The notes under the pieces: generated by a model
Seen by the model: only the letters and a program-made list of their open reading frames with translations
Database searches by the model: none
What the model was told of the DNA's origin: nothing
In this document: piece by piece, positions 51,521 to 59,888 of the stretch
How the letters are laid out: each line of letters opens with the position of its first letter
Numbering within the stretch: the stretch's first letter is position 1
From: Alteromonas aquimaris
GTDB taxonomy: Bacteria > Pseudomonadota > Gammaproteobacteria > Enterobacterales > Alteromonadaceae
NCBI RefSeq assembly: GCF_026183695.1
Contig: NZ_JAPFRD010000005.1
Span: 62,001-126,000 of the forward strand
DNA: 64,000 nt
Direction of reading: 5' to 3'
Made by a program: the position numbers and the translations under genes

Positions 51521-51891
51521 GTTTTTTCCTGCTTAACTACGCGCCATAATCTCGACTCACCACGTGTAAAGCATAATGTATTCCTATTTTTATCCTTGCC
51601 TGCAAATAAACCACGAGTTTTACCGAACTTGTGGTTTAGCCTTACCTGACTTGCTCCATGATGGAGCCACTCCCCACACCTACTATTTAAATTTCCAACC
51701 ATCAGTAGAACGAAGATTTATGGACAAAAACTAAGGGGGAGGGGGCCTTTTTGGACTGTAGAAAAAACATTATCTTTGGGCGAATCCAGCCTATGAAAAT
51801 AGGTTTTATACACTCAGGCACGTTATTTGCCTTTCATTAAAACATTATTACAGTGTCAGTTCATTGTCACCTTCAAGGGGTAGGTAACAGG
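51521..51891. other. flgT-flgP divergent control region, no gene
   Basis: It contains two strong hairpins (AAACCACGAG/CTTGTGGTTT at 51608-51637 and CTCCAT/ATGGAG near 51653-51665) and the sigma-54 element before flgP. There is no open frame that could be flgO, which lies between flgT and flgP in Vibrio. Confidence 0.6.
51816..51831 (+). promoter_or_regulatory. Sigma-54 promoter of flgP
   Basis: AGGCACGTTATTTGCC carries GG and GC exactly ten bases apart and matches the TGGCACG-N4-TTGC consensus closely. The start would be near 51842, 50 bases before flgP. Confidence 0.85.
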
Positions 51892-52359
51892 ATGTCAGTC
51901 AGCAAAAAAATTCTATTATCCGTATCGTTAGTGCTTTCGCTGGGCGCCTGCACCAGTATGTATGATAAACATGTAGAGTGGGAAGTGATTCAACCAAAAG
52001 AGTATCCCGTGTTAACAGCGGTGGGTTATGCCCCGGTAAATGCTCAACAGGGAACCACACCCAGTATCAAGGAGATCATGGCGATGAAAGCATCCAAGTT
52101 AGATGCTTATCGTGAGTTGGCGGAGCAAGTTTATGGTCAGCGCATCGCCGGCAATCAATCGATCGCCAATATGGTGATGGGGGATACGCAGCTACAAGCG
52201 TCGGTCGAGGGGATTATTCGTGGCGCTCGGGTGGTCAAATCTTATCCTGTGGGCGAAGATACCTATGCCACTGAGCTCGAATTAGATATGGAAACCGTTT
52301 ATCAATTGTATCTATCCACAGCTAAGCCGCGTCAGATCAAGGAAGTGAAGTATTACTAA
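51892..52359 (+). CDS. flgP: Flagellar outer-membrane lipoprotein FlgP (LPP20 family)
   Basis: From ATG 51892 the protein has 155 residues. A lipoprotein signal ends in LGACTS. The rest (PVLTAVGYAPVNAQQGTTPSIKEIMAMKASKLDAYRELAEQVYGQRI) is the LPP20/FlgP fold. FlgP builds a basal disk or outer-membrane ring needed for motility in Vibrio and Campylobacter. The frame is open from 51853, but the later ATG starts a normal signal peptide. A sigma-54 promoter lies upstream. Confidence 0.88.
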   Translation: MSVSKKILLSVSLVLSLGACTSMYDKHVEWEVIQPKEYPVLTAVGYAPVNAQQGTTPSIKEIMAMKASKLDAYRELAEQVYGQRIAGNQSIANMVMGDTQLQASVEGIIRGARVVKSYPVGEDTYATELELDMETVYQLYLSTAKPRQIKEVKYY

Positions 52360-52371
52360 CAGAGCAAAAGA

Positions 52372-52803
52372 TTAGGCGCTAACACCTTTCCCAGAACTAC
52401 TTGGTCTGGGCTTACCACTTTTATCGTAGGTGAGCGATTCTTTAGCGCGAAGTTCGAGCATCAAATTACGCAAATGAGTGAGACGAAGCTGCCCTTGTTC
52501 GACAGCTTTCTGATTAACTTGGGTACGGTACTGACATTGTTCCAAAAGGGCTTTGGCGTCGGCTATCAGGTCTTCGATTTCACCTGGAATTGAGCCGGTA
52601 GCAACCAGATCGCTGTACTGCTTGTTCACAGTGTCATCTAGTTGCTGTATATCTTCGAGGGTCTGCTCTTTGTCCTTAAGCAAATTCATTAAGGCTTCAG
52701 CATCTCTGGAACTAATTAGATGCAATTCTTGTTCAAGTAACACGGCAAGCTGATTAAGGTTTTCAACTTGTTGTGATAACAAAGATTGCAATGATTGTTC
52801 CAT
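52372..52803 (-). CDS. flgN: Flagella synthesis chaperone FlgN
   Basis: FlgN is a cytosolic export chaperone for the hook-filament junction proteins FlgK and FlgL. The protein has 143 residues (E. coli 138) and is almost all helix: LLSQQVENLNQLAVLLEQELHLISSRDAEALMNLLKDKEQTLEDIQQLD is typical of FlgN. Its place after flgM in the same direction, nine bases away, is the family's usual arrangement, so it is transcribed from the flgM sigma-28 promoter and from flgA. Confidence 0.9.
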   Translation of the reverse strand: MEQSLQSLLSQQVENLNQLAVLLEQELHLISSRDAEALMNLLKDKEQTLEDIQQLDDTVNKQYSDLVATGSIPGEIEDLIADAKALLEQCQYRTQVNQKAVEQGQLRLTHLRNLMLELRAKESLTYDKSGKPRPSSSGKGVSA

Positions 52804-52812
52804 TACCTGGCC

Positions 52813-53148
52813 TTATGAATTAGAACCGAATACCTCAGCTTCCAGTCTGGCAATTTTTGTTGCTAAAGCTTGTGGATTGATGCTGTACTCACCGCTTTGA
52901 ACGGCTTTTTTCAACTTTTCCACTCGCTCTTGATTAACTGGCGCTTCATTACTTTTCTTCTGCACCTGATTTAACTGCTGTGCAGATTGTGTCAAAGACA
53001 CTGAATCCTGACGAGGCGCAGTTGCAGCCGCACCTTTTGCAGCCTGCTGTTGTGCAGCCGCCTGATTCGCGTTCTGCTGATTACTCAGCTTTGCATTGTC
53101 TAATGGTGTTTTGTGTACACCATTATTGTTTACATTATTGATTGCCAT
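52813..53148 (-). CDS. flgM: Anti-sigma-28 factor FlgM
   Basis: FlgM holds FliA (sigma-28) inactive until the hook is complete, then is exported. The protein has 111 residues. The N-terminal half is low-complexity (Asn, Gln, Ala-rich), needed for export. The C-terminal half carries the FliA-binding helices RQDSVSLTQSAQQLNQVQ and ERVEKLKKAVQSGEYSINPQALATKIARLE. A near-perfect sigma-28 promoter lies upstream, forming a feedback loop. Confidence 0.95.
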   Translation of the reverse strand: MAINNVNNNGVHKTPLDNAKLSNQQNANQAAAQQQAAKGAAATAPRQDSVSLTQSAQQLNQVQKKSNEAPVNQERVEKLKKAVQSGEYSINPQALATKIARLEAEVFGSNS

Positions 53149-53184
53149 AATAAAAATTCCACTACCGTTAACACCTCAATTAGG

Positions 53185-53211
53185 TTATCGGCAACAGTCT
53201 TCAATACTTTA
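53185..53211 (-). promoter_or_regulatory. Sigma-28 (FliA) promoter of flgM
   Basis: On the minus strand TAAAGTAT, eleven bases, then GCCGATAA. The consensus is TAAAGTTT-N11-GCCGATAA, so 15 of 16 positions match with exact spacing. Confidence 0.92.
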
Positions 53212-53259
53212 GTCTAAATTTTCGTTTATTGTAATGAAAACTTATACTCAGTAACTTCG

Positions 53260-53982
53260 CTAAAGACTGACAACAACCTCATTCGTATTCGCGACTTGTG
53301 CGATCACAGACTTACGTGAACTCACATTGGTTACCCGAATACTCTCTCCCACTACGCCATCCTGTTGCGCTATCCCGGCTGTTTTAATTAACATGCCTGA
53401 GGTGCGGGCGCTAATTGTAATACGATCACCCTTACAGACAAAGCATAACATATTTGCTTGAATAGGTTGACCCTGACGCACACGATGCTTCATTCGTGCC
53501 CCCACTAACTGATCCAAGTCGGAGTAGGCTGTGTGCCTTAACCTCTTAATATCAATATCGGCAAGCATGAGGTTTTCTTGAGATAGAACTGTGCCGGGAC
53601 TTATCATTCCTGCCGTCACCACCACAGTGCGTGTACGGGTAACCCGACCGTTGGTAAACACATACCATTCATTATTGTTACAGCTTACTCTTACTGATAT
53701 ATACGCCTGTGACAAAGATTCCGTATCGGCGTGATAGTTAAACCCTGTCGGACAAACCGGAATAATAATACGGTCGTCGATGGGGGATATTTCCACAACG
53801 ACGTTGTCCTCCCCATGGTTATCGCCTATTGCTTCAAGCAGATAATCATGCGCACCTCGTTCAATTTGTTCATGCAGGTTTTCGCTTTCACCACCAATGG
53901 TGGAAAATGCCATTATGGTTAAAAGCATTCCAGGCAAATAGCGCTGCCAATGTCGAGACTTTTTCTTAAATAATAAAAACAT
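53260..53982 (-). CDS. flgA: Flagella basal body P-ring formation protein FlgA
   Basis: FlgA is the periplasmic chaperone for P-ring protein FlgI. The product has 240 residues. The N-terminus has a basic start then LPGMLLTIMAFSTIGG, a signal segment. The C-terminal SAF domain reads MISPGTVLSQENLMLADIDIKRLRHTAYSDLDQLVGARMKHRVRQGQPIQANML, and ends in the FlgA pattern VVGESIRVTNVSSRKSVIAQV. It heads flgA-flgM-flgN and is divergent from cheV. Confidence 0.95.
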   Translation of the reverse strand: MFLLFKKKSRHWQRYLPGMLLTIMAFSTIGGESENLHEQIERGAHDYLLEAIGDNHGEDNVVVEISPIDDRIIIPVCPTGFNYHADTESLSQAYISVRVSCNNNEWYVFTNGRVTRTRTVVVTAGMISPGTVLSQENLMLADIDIKRLRHTAYSDLDQLVGARMKHRVRQGQPIQANMLCFVCKGDRITISARTSGMLIKTAGIAQQDGVVGESIRVTNVSSRKSVIAQVANTNEVVVSL

Positions 53983-54154
53983 ATTCTTTTTGCACTTTTT
54001 CGTGTTCAGTTGGTGACATTTTGTCTATGATTAAAGTTCACTACATGGCAGAAGACCGCTAAGCGCAACGTCACTTATTTGACGATTTTACTGCTCACGA
54101 TTAAGTGATAAGGTCTAACGCAATGTTCGTGCCCAATTTTAAAAGAGGTGATGT

Positions 54155-55078
54155 ATGTCAGGCATTCTAGATTCCGTTAACCAGCGAACCCAGCTTGTGG
54201 GGCAAAATCGCCTGGAATTGTTGTTGTTCCGGTTAAACGGTCGTCAACGGTTTGGCATTAACGTTTTTAAAGTACGTGAAGTGTTACAGTGTCCACCTCT
54301 TACTTCTATGCCAAAACTTAATGCATTAGTCAGAGGGGTTGCTCATATTCGAGGCCAAACCATATCGGTTATTGACTTAAGCATGGCCACGGGAGGAAAA
54401 AAGATTGAAGACCTGTCCAGTGCATTTATTGTAATTGCTGAGTATAACCGCTCAGTGCAAGGTTTTTTAGTAGGTGCCGTTGAACGTATTATCAACACTA
54501 ACTGGGACTCAATCATGCCTCCGCCTCAGGGAACTGGTCGAGCCAGCTATCTTACAGCAGTGACTGAAGTGGAAAACGAACTAATCGAAATTTTGGATGT
54601 GGAAAAGATCCTCAACGAAATTTCACCTCTTAATGCTGAAGTCAGTGCAGATGTGGCAGCAAACCTAAAAACTGAAGGTAATGAAGATAAAATTATTTTT
54701 ATTGCGGATGATTCGTCCGTGGCCCGCAATCAGGTTAAAAAAGCATTAACCGCATTAGGCTTGGAAATTGAAATGGCCAAAAACGGACTTGAGGCCCTCA
54801 AAAGATTACGCGAGATTGCTGAAGAGTATGGTGATGTAACCAATCGAGTAGGGGTGTTAGTTTCAGATATTGAAATGCCCGAAATGGATGGCTATACATT
54901 AACTGCAGAAATTAAAAACACTCCTGAGCTACAAAAACTTCACGTGGTTCTGCACACTTCTTTGAGCGGAGTATTTAATCAGGCAATGGTGAAAAAGGTA
55001 GGGGCGGATGATTTTATTGCTAAATTTCACCCCGATGAACTCGCAACCGCTGTGCAAAAATGGTTAGTGACTCCTTAG
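54155..55078 (+). CDS. cheV: Chemotaxis coupling protein CheV
   Basis: CheV links receptors to CheA and has its own receiver domain. The protein has 307 residues. A CheW-like domain covers about 20-165 (RFGINVFKVREVLQCPPLTSMPKL, VRGVAHIRGQTISVIDL). The receiver domain covers about 180-305 with IFIADDSSVARN, the phosphorylated Asp in LVSDIEMPEMDGY near 238, Thr in LHTSLSG and Lys in FIAKF. It is followed after 21 bases by cheR. Confidence 0.96.
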   Translation: MSGILDSVNQRTQLVGQNRLELLLFRLNGRQRFGINVFKVREVLQCPPLTSMPKLNALVRGVAHIRGQTISVIDLSMATGGKKIEDLSSAFIVIAEYNRSVQGFLVGAVERIINTNWDSIMPPPQGTGRASYLTAVTEVENELIEILDVEKILNEISPLNAEVSADVAANLKTEGNEDKIIFIADDSSVARNQVKKALTALGLEIEMAKNGLEALKRLREIAEEYGDVTNRVGVLVSDIEMPEMDGYTLTAEIKNTPELQKLHVVLHTSLSGVFNQAMVKKVGADDFIAKFHPDELATAVQKWLVTP

Positions 55079-55099
55079 TGAACGCAGGACGGCAACGGA

Positions 55100-55933
55100 T
55101 TGAAGAAGAAAGAAGTCTCTGAAGAAAGCTACCTCAAGTTTGGGCGCTTTCTTGAGCAACAATGCGGCATAGTACTGGGCGAAAACAAACAGTACCTGGT
55201 CCGTAGTCGGTTGTCATCCTTACTATATACTTTTGATATTGATGCCTTAGACACCTTAATAGAACAAGTGGTCACGGGCAGAAATAAAGCAATGTTGCAA
55301 GCTGTTATCGACGCCATGACGACAAACGAAACGTTGTGGTTTCGAGATGCCTACCCTTTTGAAGTATTAGTTAACCGTATACTTCCGGAGTTTTCGAACT
55401 TGTCGCGCCCGTTAAGAATATGGAGTGCGGCATGTTCATCAGGGCAAGAACCTTATTCCATAGCAATGTCAGTGATGGAATATCAGCGTCAGAATCCCCG
55501 CGCCATCAAACGCGGAGTGGAGATCATGGCCACTGATTTGTCTACCACCATGTTAGCCCGCTGCGAAGAGGGTATTTATGACGAGTTGTCATTAGCCAGA
55601 GGATTGTCGCTGGAACGCAGACAACGTTACTTTGAGCATCATGAAGATGGTCGAATGATGGTGAAGGCGGAGGTAAAAAAAATGGTGACGTTTCGCAGTA
55701 TGAACTTGCTGCACACGTACGCTGGCTTAGGCAAATTCGATGTGGTTTTTTGCCGCAATGTGCTGATTTATTTTGCCCCGGCAATTAAACAAAAGATACT
55801 GCAACAAATTGCCGGATTGCTGCAAGCTAATGGCGTATTGTTTCTTGGAGCGTCAGAGTCTATCAGTTCAGCCAGCGACTTTTTCAATATGGTAAAATGC
55901 TCTCCGGGCCTATATTACCAACGCAAGACCTAA
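55100..55933 (+). CDS. cheR: Chemotaxis protein methyltransferase CheR
   Basis: CheR methylates glutamates of chemoreceptors with S-adenosylmethionine. The protein has 277 residues. The N-terminal helical domain contains FLEQQCGIVLGENKQYLVRSRL. The methyltransferase domain shows the SAM loop WSAACSSGQEPYSIAM, IMATDLSTTML and DVVFCRNVLIYFAPAIKQKI. The start is TTG at 55100. cheV-cheR before flgB is the Vibrio-type order. Confidence 0.95.
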   Translation: MKKKEVSEESYLKFGRFLEQQCGIVLGENKQYLVRSRLSSLLYTFDIDALDTLIEQVVTGRNKAMLQAVIDAMTTNETLWFRDAYPFEVLVNRILPEFSNLSRPLRIWSAACSSGQEPYSIAMSVMEYQRQNPRAIKRGVEIMATDLSTTMLARCEEGIYDELSLARGLSLERRQRYFEHHEDGRMMVKAEVKKMVTFRSMNLLHTYAGLGKFDVVFCRNVLIYFAPAIKQKILQQIAGLLQANGVLFLGASESISSASDFFNMVKCSPGLYYQRKT

Positions 55934-55968
55934 CAACTTTTCCCTTTCCTGTATTTCATTCATCAAAC

Positions 55969-55984
55969 TGGCATTTCAATTGCA
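55969..55984 (+). promoter_or_regulatory. Sigma-54 promoter of flgBCDE
   Basis: TGGCATTTCAATTGCA has GG and GC ten bases apart, with flanks matching TGGCA-N6-TTGCA. It predicts a start near 55995, 20 bases before flgB and just before its AGAGGAG ribosome binding site. Confidence 0.85.
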
Positions 55985-56014
55985 ATGCTCCTTGCGTAAG
56001 AGGAGTAAAATTGT

Positions 56015-56419
56015 ATGGCAATTGATTTAGACCGGTTAGTTGGATTTCATCAAAAAGCGTTGAACTTGAGAGAGCAGCGCATGGAGCTTATCTCTGGGAA
56101 TATCGCCAACGCGAACACGCCAGGTTACAAAGCGCGAGATATCGATTTCCAATCGGCGATGAAGATGGCTCAGACTGATCAAAGACAATCAATGGTGCGC
56201 ACAGATAGTAAGCACATTGGCGGCAGTATGCACACCGCATCTTTCATCCAATACCGTTCACCAACCCAGTCAGACACGGGCGATGGCAATTCAGTAGAAG
56301 TACAAAAAGAACGTAACGCGTTTTTGGACAATGGTCTTCGCTATCAGGCTACGATTGAATTTTTAAACGGCAAACTTAAGGGTATGAAGAAGGCTCTAAG
56401 TGGAGGGCAAGGCGGATGA
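56015..56419 (+). CDS. flgB: Flagellar basal-body rod protein FlgB
   Basis: FlgB is a proximal rod subunit, 134 residues (E. coli 138). The N-terminal rod motif is LISGNIANANTPGYKARDIDF near 28-48. The C-terminus forms the heptad region (NAFLDNGLRYQATIEFLNGKLKGMKKAL). It is first in flgB-flgC-flgD-flgE and its end overlaps flgC by four bases. Confidence 0.97.
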   Translation: MAIDLDRLVGFHQKALNLREQRMELISGNIANANTPGYKARDIDFQSAMKMAQTDQRQSMVRTDSKHIGGSMHTASFIQYRSPTQSDTGDGNSVEVQKERNAFLDNGLRYQATIEFLNGKLKGMKKALSGGQGG

Positions 56420-56838
56420 GTTTATTTAATGTTATGTCAATTTCCAGTCAGGGAATGGAAGCGGAGTCTGTTCGACTTAATACCACGGCAAGCAATATTG
56501 CGAATGCCAACAGTGTAAGTAGTAGCGAAGGCGAAACTTACCGCGCGCGTAAACCAGTTTTTGCCGCAGAGCTGCAAAAAGCGACCGATCATCAACGTGA
56601 CGGAGTTGGGGTTAAGGTGTTGGGCGTCGTAGAAAGTAAAGCGCCTTTGCAAGTTGAATATGCACCGAATAATCCGATGGCTGATGCAGATGGTTACATT
56701 TATAAGCCCAATGTAAATATCGTTGAAGAAATGGCTGACATGATGTCTGCTTCGAAAGCATACGAAACAAACGTGCAAGTAGCAGATACTACAAAACGAT
56801 TATTTCGCCGTGTACTGCAACTAGGTCAAGGGCAATAG
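56416..56838 (+). CDS. flgC: Flagellar basal-body rod protein FlgC
   Basis: FlgC is a proximal rod subunit of 140 residues (E. coli 134). It begins SLFNVMSISSQGMEAESVRLNTTASNIANANS and ends VNIVEEMADMMSASKAYETNVQVADTTKRLF, the conserved rod/hook C-terminal motif. Its ATG lies inside the flgB stop region. Confidence 0.97.
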   Translation: MSLFNVMSISSQGMEAESVRLNTTASNIANANSVSSSEGETYRARKPVFAAELQKATDHQRDGVGVKVLGVVESKAPLQVEYAPNNPMADADGYIYKPNVNIVEEMADMMSASKAYETNVQVADTTKRLFRRVLQLGQGQ

Positions 56839-56866
56839 CCGCCTAAGCAGTAATTGAGGAATTGTA

Positions 56867-57553
56867 ATGAACACAATTAACCCTTCCGACCTGACTAATG
56901 ACTTGTATTGGCAGGAAGAGAAAACAAAAGTATCCGATGGTAGTGAGCAGAACCTCTCGCAGGAAGATTTCTTCTCGCTGTTAACCGAACAGTTAGCCAA
57001 TCAGGATCCAACGAAGCCAGTAGACAATGACCAAATGGTGGCGCAAATGACCTCGTTCACTATGGCTGATGGAATCTCCCAGCTGAACGAAAAATTTGAA
57101 GCCTTCGCCACATCGATGACGTCTAATCAAGCGCTCCAGGCTTCAAGTTTAATTGGTCAGCATGTACTGGTGGAAAGCAACATTGCCCACATGAGTGCTG
57201 AAGGGGCAGGTGTCTCAGGTGTTGTAGTGAATGGTGAAACTGTTCAAAACATGAAGATCACCATTCAAAATCAGTATGGTGAAATCGTCAAAACGATTGA
57301 TGCCGGCACGCAAGGTAAAGGAAATGTTCGTTTCAGTTGGGATGGCACCGATGCGCAAGGCAATGCTATGCCCGCCGGTGACTATGTCGTAAACGCTACT
57401 GGTGAGGCTGGTGGTGAAGGGGTTGCCATACCCACAGCAATAAATCGTCATGTTGGAAGCGTAAGTCTTGCCGGAAGCGGCAAGGGTATTATTTTGAATC
57501 TGGATGGCAATGTCAGCATTAAATTAGATGACGTCATTCAGATTGGTAGTTAG
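56867..57553 (+). CDS. flgD: Flagellar hook assembly protein FlgD
   Basis: FlgD is the hook cap that guides FlgE polymerisation and is then replaced by FlgK. The protein has 228 residues. The N-terminal export and cap part contains LSQEDFFSLLTEQLANQDPTKPVDNDQMVAQMTSFT. The C-terminal beta domain includes GNVRFSWDGTDAQGNAMPAGDYVVNA, the FLgD-type Ig-like fold. It lies 28 bases after flgC. Confidence 0.96.
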   Translation: MNTINPSDLTNDLYWQEEKTKVSDGSEQNLSQEDFFSLLTEQLANQDPTKPVDNDQMVAQMTSFTMADGISQLNEKFEAFATSMTSNQALQASSLIGQHVLVESNIAHMSAEGAGVSGVVVNGETVQNMKITIQNQYGEIVKTIDAGTQGKGNVRFSWDGTDAQGNAMPAGDYVVNATGEAGGEGVAIPTAINRHVGSVSLAGSGKGIILNLDGNVSIKLDDVIQIGS

Positions 57554-57569
57554 TAGGAGAGAGTGAGTT

Positions 57570-58955
57570 ATGTCTTTTAACATTGCATTAAGTGGTGTTG
57601 CCGCCGCTCAAAAAGACCTCGATGTCACCGCGAATAACATCGCCAACGTCAACACGGTGGGCTTTAAAGAATCACGTGCAGAATTTGGTGATGTATATGC
57701 TTCGTCATTATTGGCAGGCGGCGATACGAAAGTGGGCGATGGTGTTATCACATTGGAAGTGGCTCAGCAATTCTCTCAGGGAAGTTTACAATTCACCAAC
57801 ACCGCCCTGGATTTAGCCATTACAGGAAATGGTTTTTTTGCCACTGTACCCGAAATCACCTCTCGGGATTATTCATTCACCCGGGCTGGTCAGTTTAAAT
57901 TAGATTCAGACAACTTTGTGGTGAACAGTAACGGCGATAATTTGATGGGATTCCCAGTAAACGGCGATGGTTCCAGTGCGTCGGTGGCCTTGAGCACTAC
58001 AGTACCGGTGCGGATTCCAGATTCGTCTGGGTCGCCGCAAAAAACTTCCGAAGTGGACATCCGAATGAACCTGCCCGCGAATGAGGGCGTCAAAGATCCC
58101 GCTCAGTTCGACCCGGACGATCCATTAACCTATAACGCTGCTACCTCGGTAACTGTCTACGATTCACTGGGTGACAGCCACGTTATGACGTATTATTTCG
58201 TCAAAGATAATAATCCCGCTGTGCAAAATGAGTGGTATATAGCTACCGCAATAGATGGCACGTTAACAGATCTGGTTAATTCGGATGGCAGTGATTCGGA
58301 TCCGGCTACAGCAACGAATACGATGGGAACCGCGACGGGCAACGACGTTGCAGCGGCCAAACTCCAATTCAGTGCGGGAGGCGACTTTATCGGTATTCAA
58401 TCGCCGGATGGTATTACGCCTTCTGATTTTAAAATAACCACTGAGGCGCTAGGGGGAGGCATTCTGACGAATGGTTCTGATCCTACCCAGCAAATTACGG
58501 TAGATTTTAATCTTAATCCGGCCATTGCCACGCCCAATGAACCTACTCAGTTTGCTTCTTCATTCGAGGTGACATCACTGGAGCAAGATGGTCTGCCTGT
58601 AGGCCGCTTAACGGGCATTGACATTGGTCCGGATGGGCTGGTGAGAGCTACATTTTCAAACGGTACCTCAGAGCCTATTGTACGTGTGGCGTTGGTTCGC
58701 TTTTCAAACGAACAGGGGCTGATCCAGGAAAGTAATACGCAATGGAAAGAAAGCATTACTTCTGGTGAAGCGCTTGCTGGTGAAGCAACTACAGGTACGT
58801 TTGGTGAAATCAACTCCTCTGCCTTAGAGCAGGCAAATGTTAACCTCACCACGGAATTAATTGACCTCATCATTGCCCAGCGTAACTTCCAGGCAAACTC
58901 CAGAGCGCTTGAGGTGAATAACCAGCTTAACCAGACAATTTTGAATATTCGTTAG
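57570..58955 (+). CDS. flgE: Flagellar hook protein FlgE
   Basis: FlgE forms the flexible hook. The protein has 461 residues (E. coli 402); the longer middle part (about 150-370) is the variable outer domain. The N-terminus reads SFNIALSGVAAAQKDLDVTANNIANVNTVGFK and the C-terminus ELIDLIIAQRNFQANSRALEVNNQL, the paired coiled-coil ends of axial proteins. An intrinsic terminator follows, ending the flgBCDE unit. Confidence 0.97.
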   Translation: MSFNIALSGVAAAQKDLDVTANNIANVNTVGFKESRAEFGDVYASSLLAGGDTKVGDGVITLEVAQQFSQGSLQFTNTALDLAITGNGFFATVPEITSRDYSFTRAGQFKLDSDNFVVNSNGDNLMGFPVNGDGSSASVALSTTVPVRIPDSSGSPQKTSEVDIRMNLPANEGVKDPAQFDPDDPLTYNAATSVTVYDSLGDSHVMTYYFVKDNNPAVQNEWYIATAIDGTLTDLVNSDGSDSDPATATNTMGTATGNDVAAAKLQFSAGGDFIGIQSPDGITPSDFKITTEALGGGILTNGSDPTQQITVDFNLNPAIATPNEPTQFASSFEVTSLEQDGLPVGRLTGIDIGPDGLVRATFSNGTSEPIVRVALVRFSNEQGLIQESNTQWKESITSGEALAGEATTGTFGEINSSALEQANVNLTTELIDLIIAQRNFQANSRALEVNNQLNQTILNIR

Positions 58956-58970
58956 TAAAATCATAATGTT

Positions 58971-58998
58971 AAAAAGGTCGCTATTGCGGCCTTTTTTC
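58971..58998 (+). terminator. Terminator after flgE
   Basis: AAAAAGGTCGC-TATT-GCGGCCTTTTTT forms a stem with one wobble, followed by CTTTTT. Confidence 0.88.
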
Positions 58999-59018
58999 TT
59001 TTTAAAATCCCATAAAAG

Positions 59019-59034
59019 TGGCATCAGGCTTGCA
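59019..59034 (+). promoter_or_regulatory. Sigma-54 promoter of the flgF operon
   Basis: TGGCATCAGGCTTGCA has GG and GC ten bases apart and a good TTGCA end. It lies just after the flgE terminator and predicts a start near 59045, about 29 bases before flgF. Confidence 0.85.
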
Positions 59035-59073
59035 AAATCACTTATATGAAACACTTAACGTCAAAAGTCAGTC

Positions 59074-59817
59074 ATGGATAAATTACTTTGGATTGCCGCC
59101 AGTGGGGCCAAACAGGATTTATTGGCTACTGGAGTAAGAGCAAACAACTTAGCCAATGCGCAAACCATTGGCTTCAAGGCTCAGCTGGAACAAGCCAGAG
59201 CAATGCCGGTATATGGTGAAGGACTACCTACACGGGTCTTTGCCCTGACCGAAAGCCCATCTAATAATTATGAAACCGGAGCAATGATTCAAACAGGTCG
59301 TGATTTAGATGTCGCGATCCAAGGGAATGGTTTCTTTGCTGTCCAAGATGCAAATGGCAATGAAGTGTATTCCCGTGATGGCAGCTTTCAGCTAGGACCC
59401 GACGGAGTTTTGACGGATATGCATGGCAATATCGTGCTGGGTGATGCCGGGCCAATTTTTCTGCCTGTACCGTTGGATAATTTGAATATTGATATGGACG
59501 GTACCATTTCAACGCGCCCAATTGGAGCTCCTATCAACGTATCGGAAGAAGTGGGCAGGTTAAAGTTGGTCAACCCGCAACTGGATAGTATCGAACGGCG
59601 GGCAGACGGCTTATTTCAGTCTAAAAACGGCGATATATTTAATGCCAGCGAACAGGTGAATCTGCTTTCCGGGGTAGTTGAAGGCTCCAACGTTAATGCG
59701 GTAAATGAAATGGTTAACATGATTAGCCTGCAACGTCATTACGAACTGCAAGTGAAATTAATGAAACAAGCTGATGATCTCGATCAGCAAGGCAACATGA
59801 TGTTGCGTATTTTGTAA
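59074..59817 (+). CDS. flgF: Flagellar basal-body rod protein FlgF
   Basis: FlgF is a proximal rod subunit of 247 residues (E. coli 251). It shows ASGAKQDLLATGVRANNLANAQTIGFKAQ at the start, TGRDLDVAIQGNGFFAVQ in the middle and GSNVNAVNEMVNMISLQRHYELQVKLM at the end. It begins the second transcription unit flgFGHIJ(K). Confidence 0.97.
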   Translation: MDKLLWIAASGAKQDLLATGVRANNLANAQTIGFKAQLEQARAMPVYGEGLPTRVFALTESPSNNYETGAMIQTGRDLDVAIQGNGFFAVQDANGNEVYSRDGSFQLGPDGVLTDMHGNIVLGDAGPIFLPVPLDNLNIDMDGTISTRPIGAPINVSEEVGRLKLVNPQLDSIERRADGLFQSKNGDIFNASEQVNLLSGVVEGSNVNAVNEMVNMISLQRHYELQVKLMKQADDLDQQGNMMLRIL

Positions 59818-59888
59818 TTTACTTTTCATCGAATAGTAACAAGTGAAAAGTTAAACAGAAGAGCCATTCGCTCTTGTAGGAGGTCGTT

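Noticed and set aside
54020-54090. Possible sigma-28 promoter before cheV (TAAAGTTC with a later ACCGCTAA)
   Set aside because: The spacing between the two parts is 15 instead of about 11 bases, and no better pair is seen.
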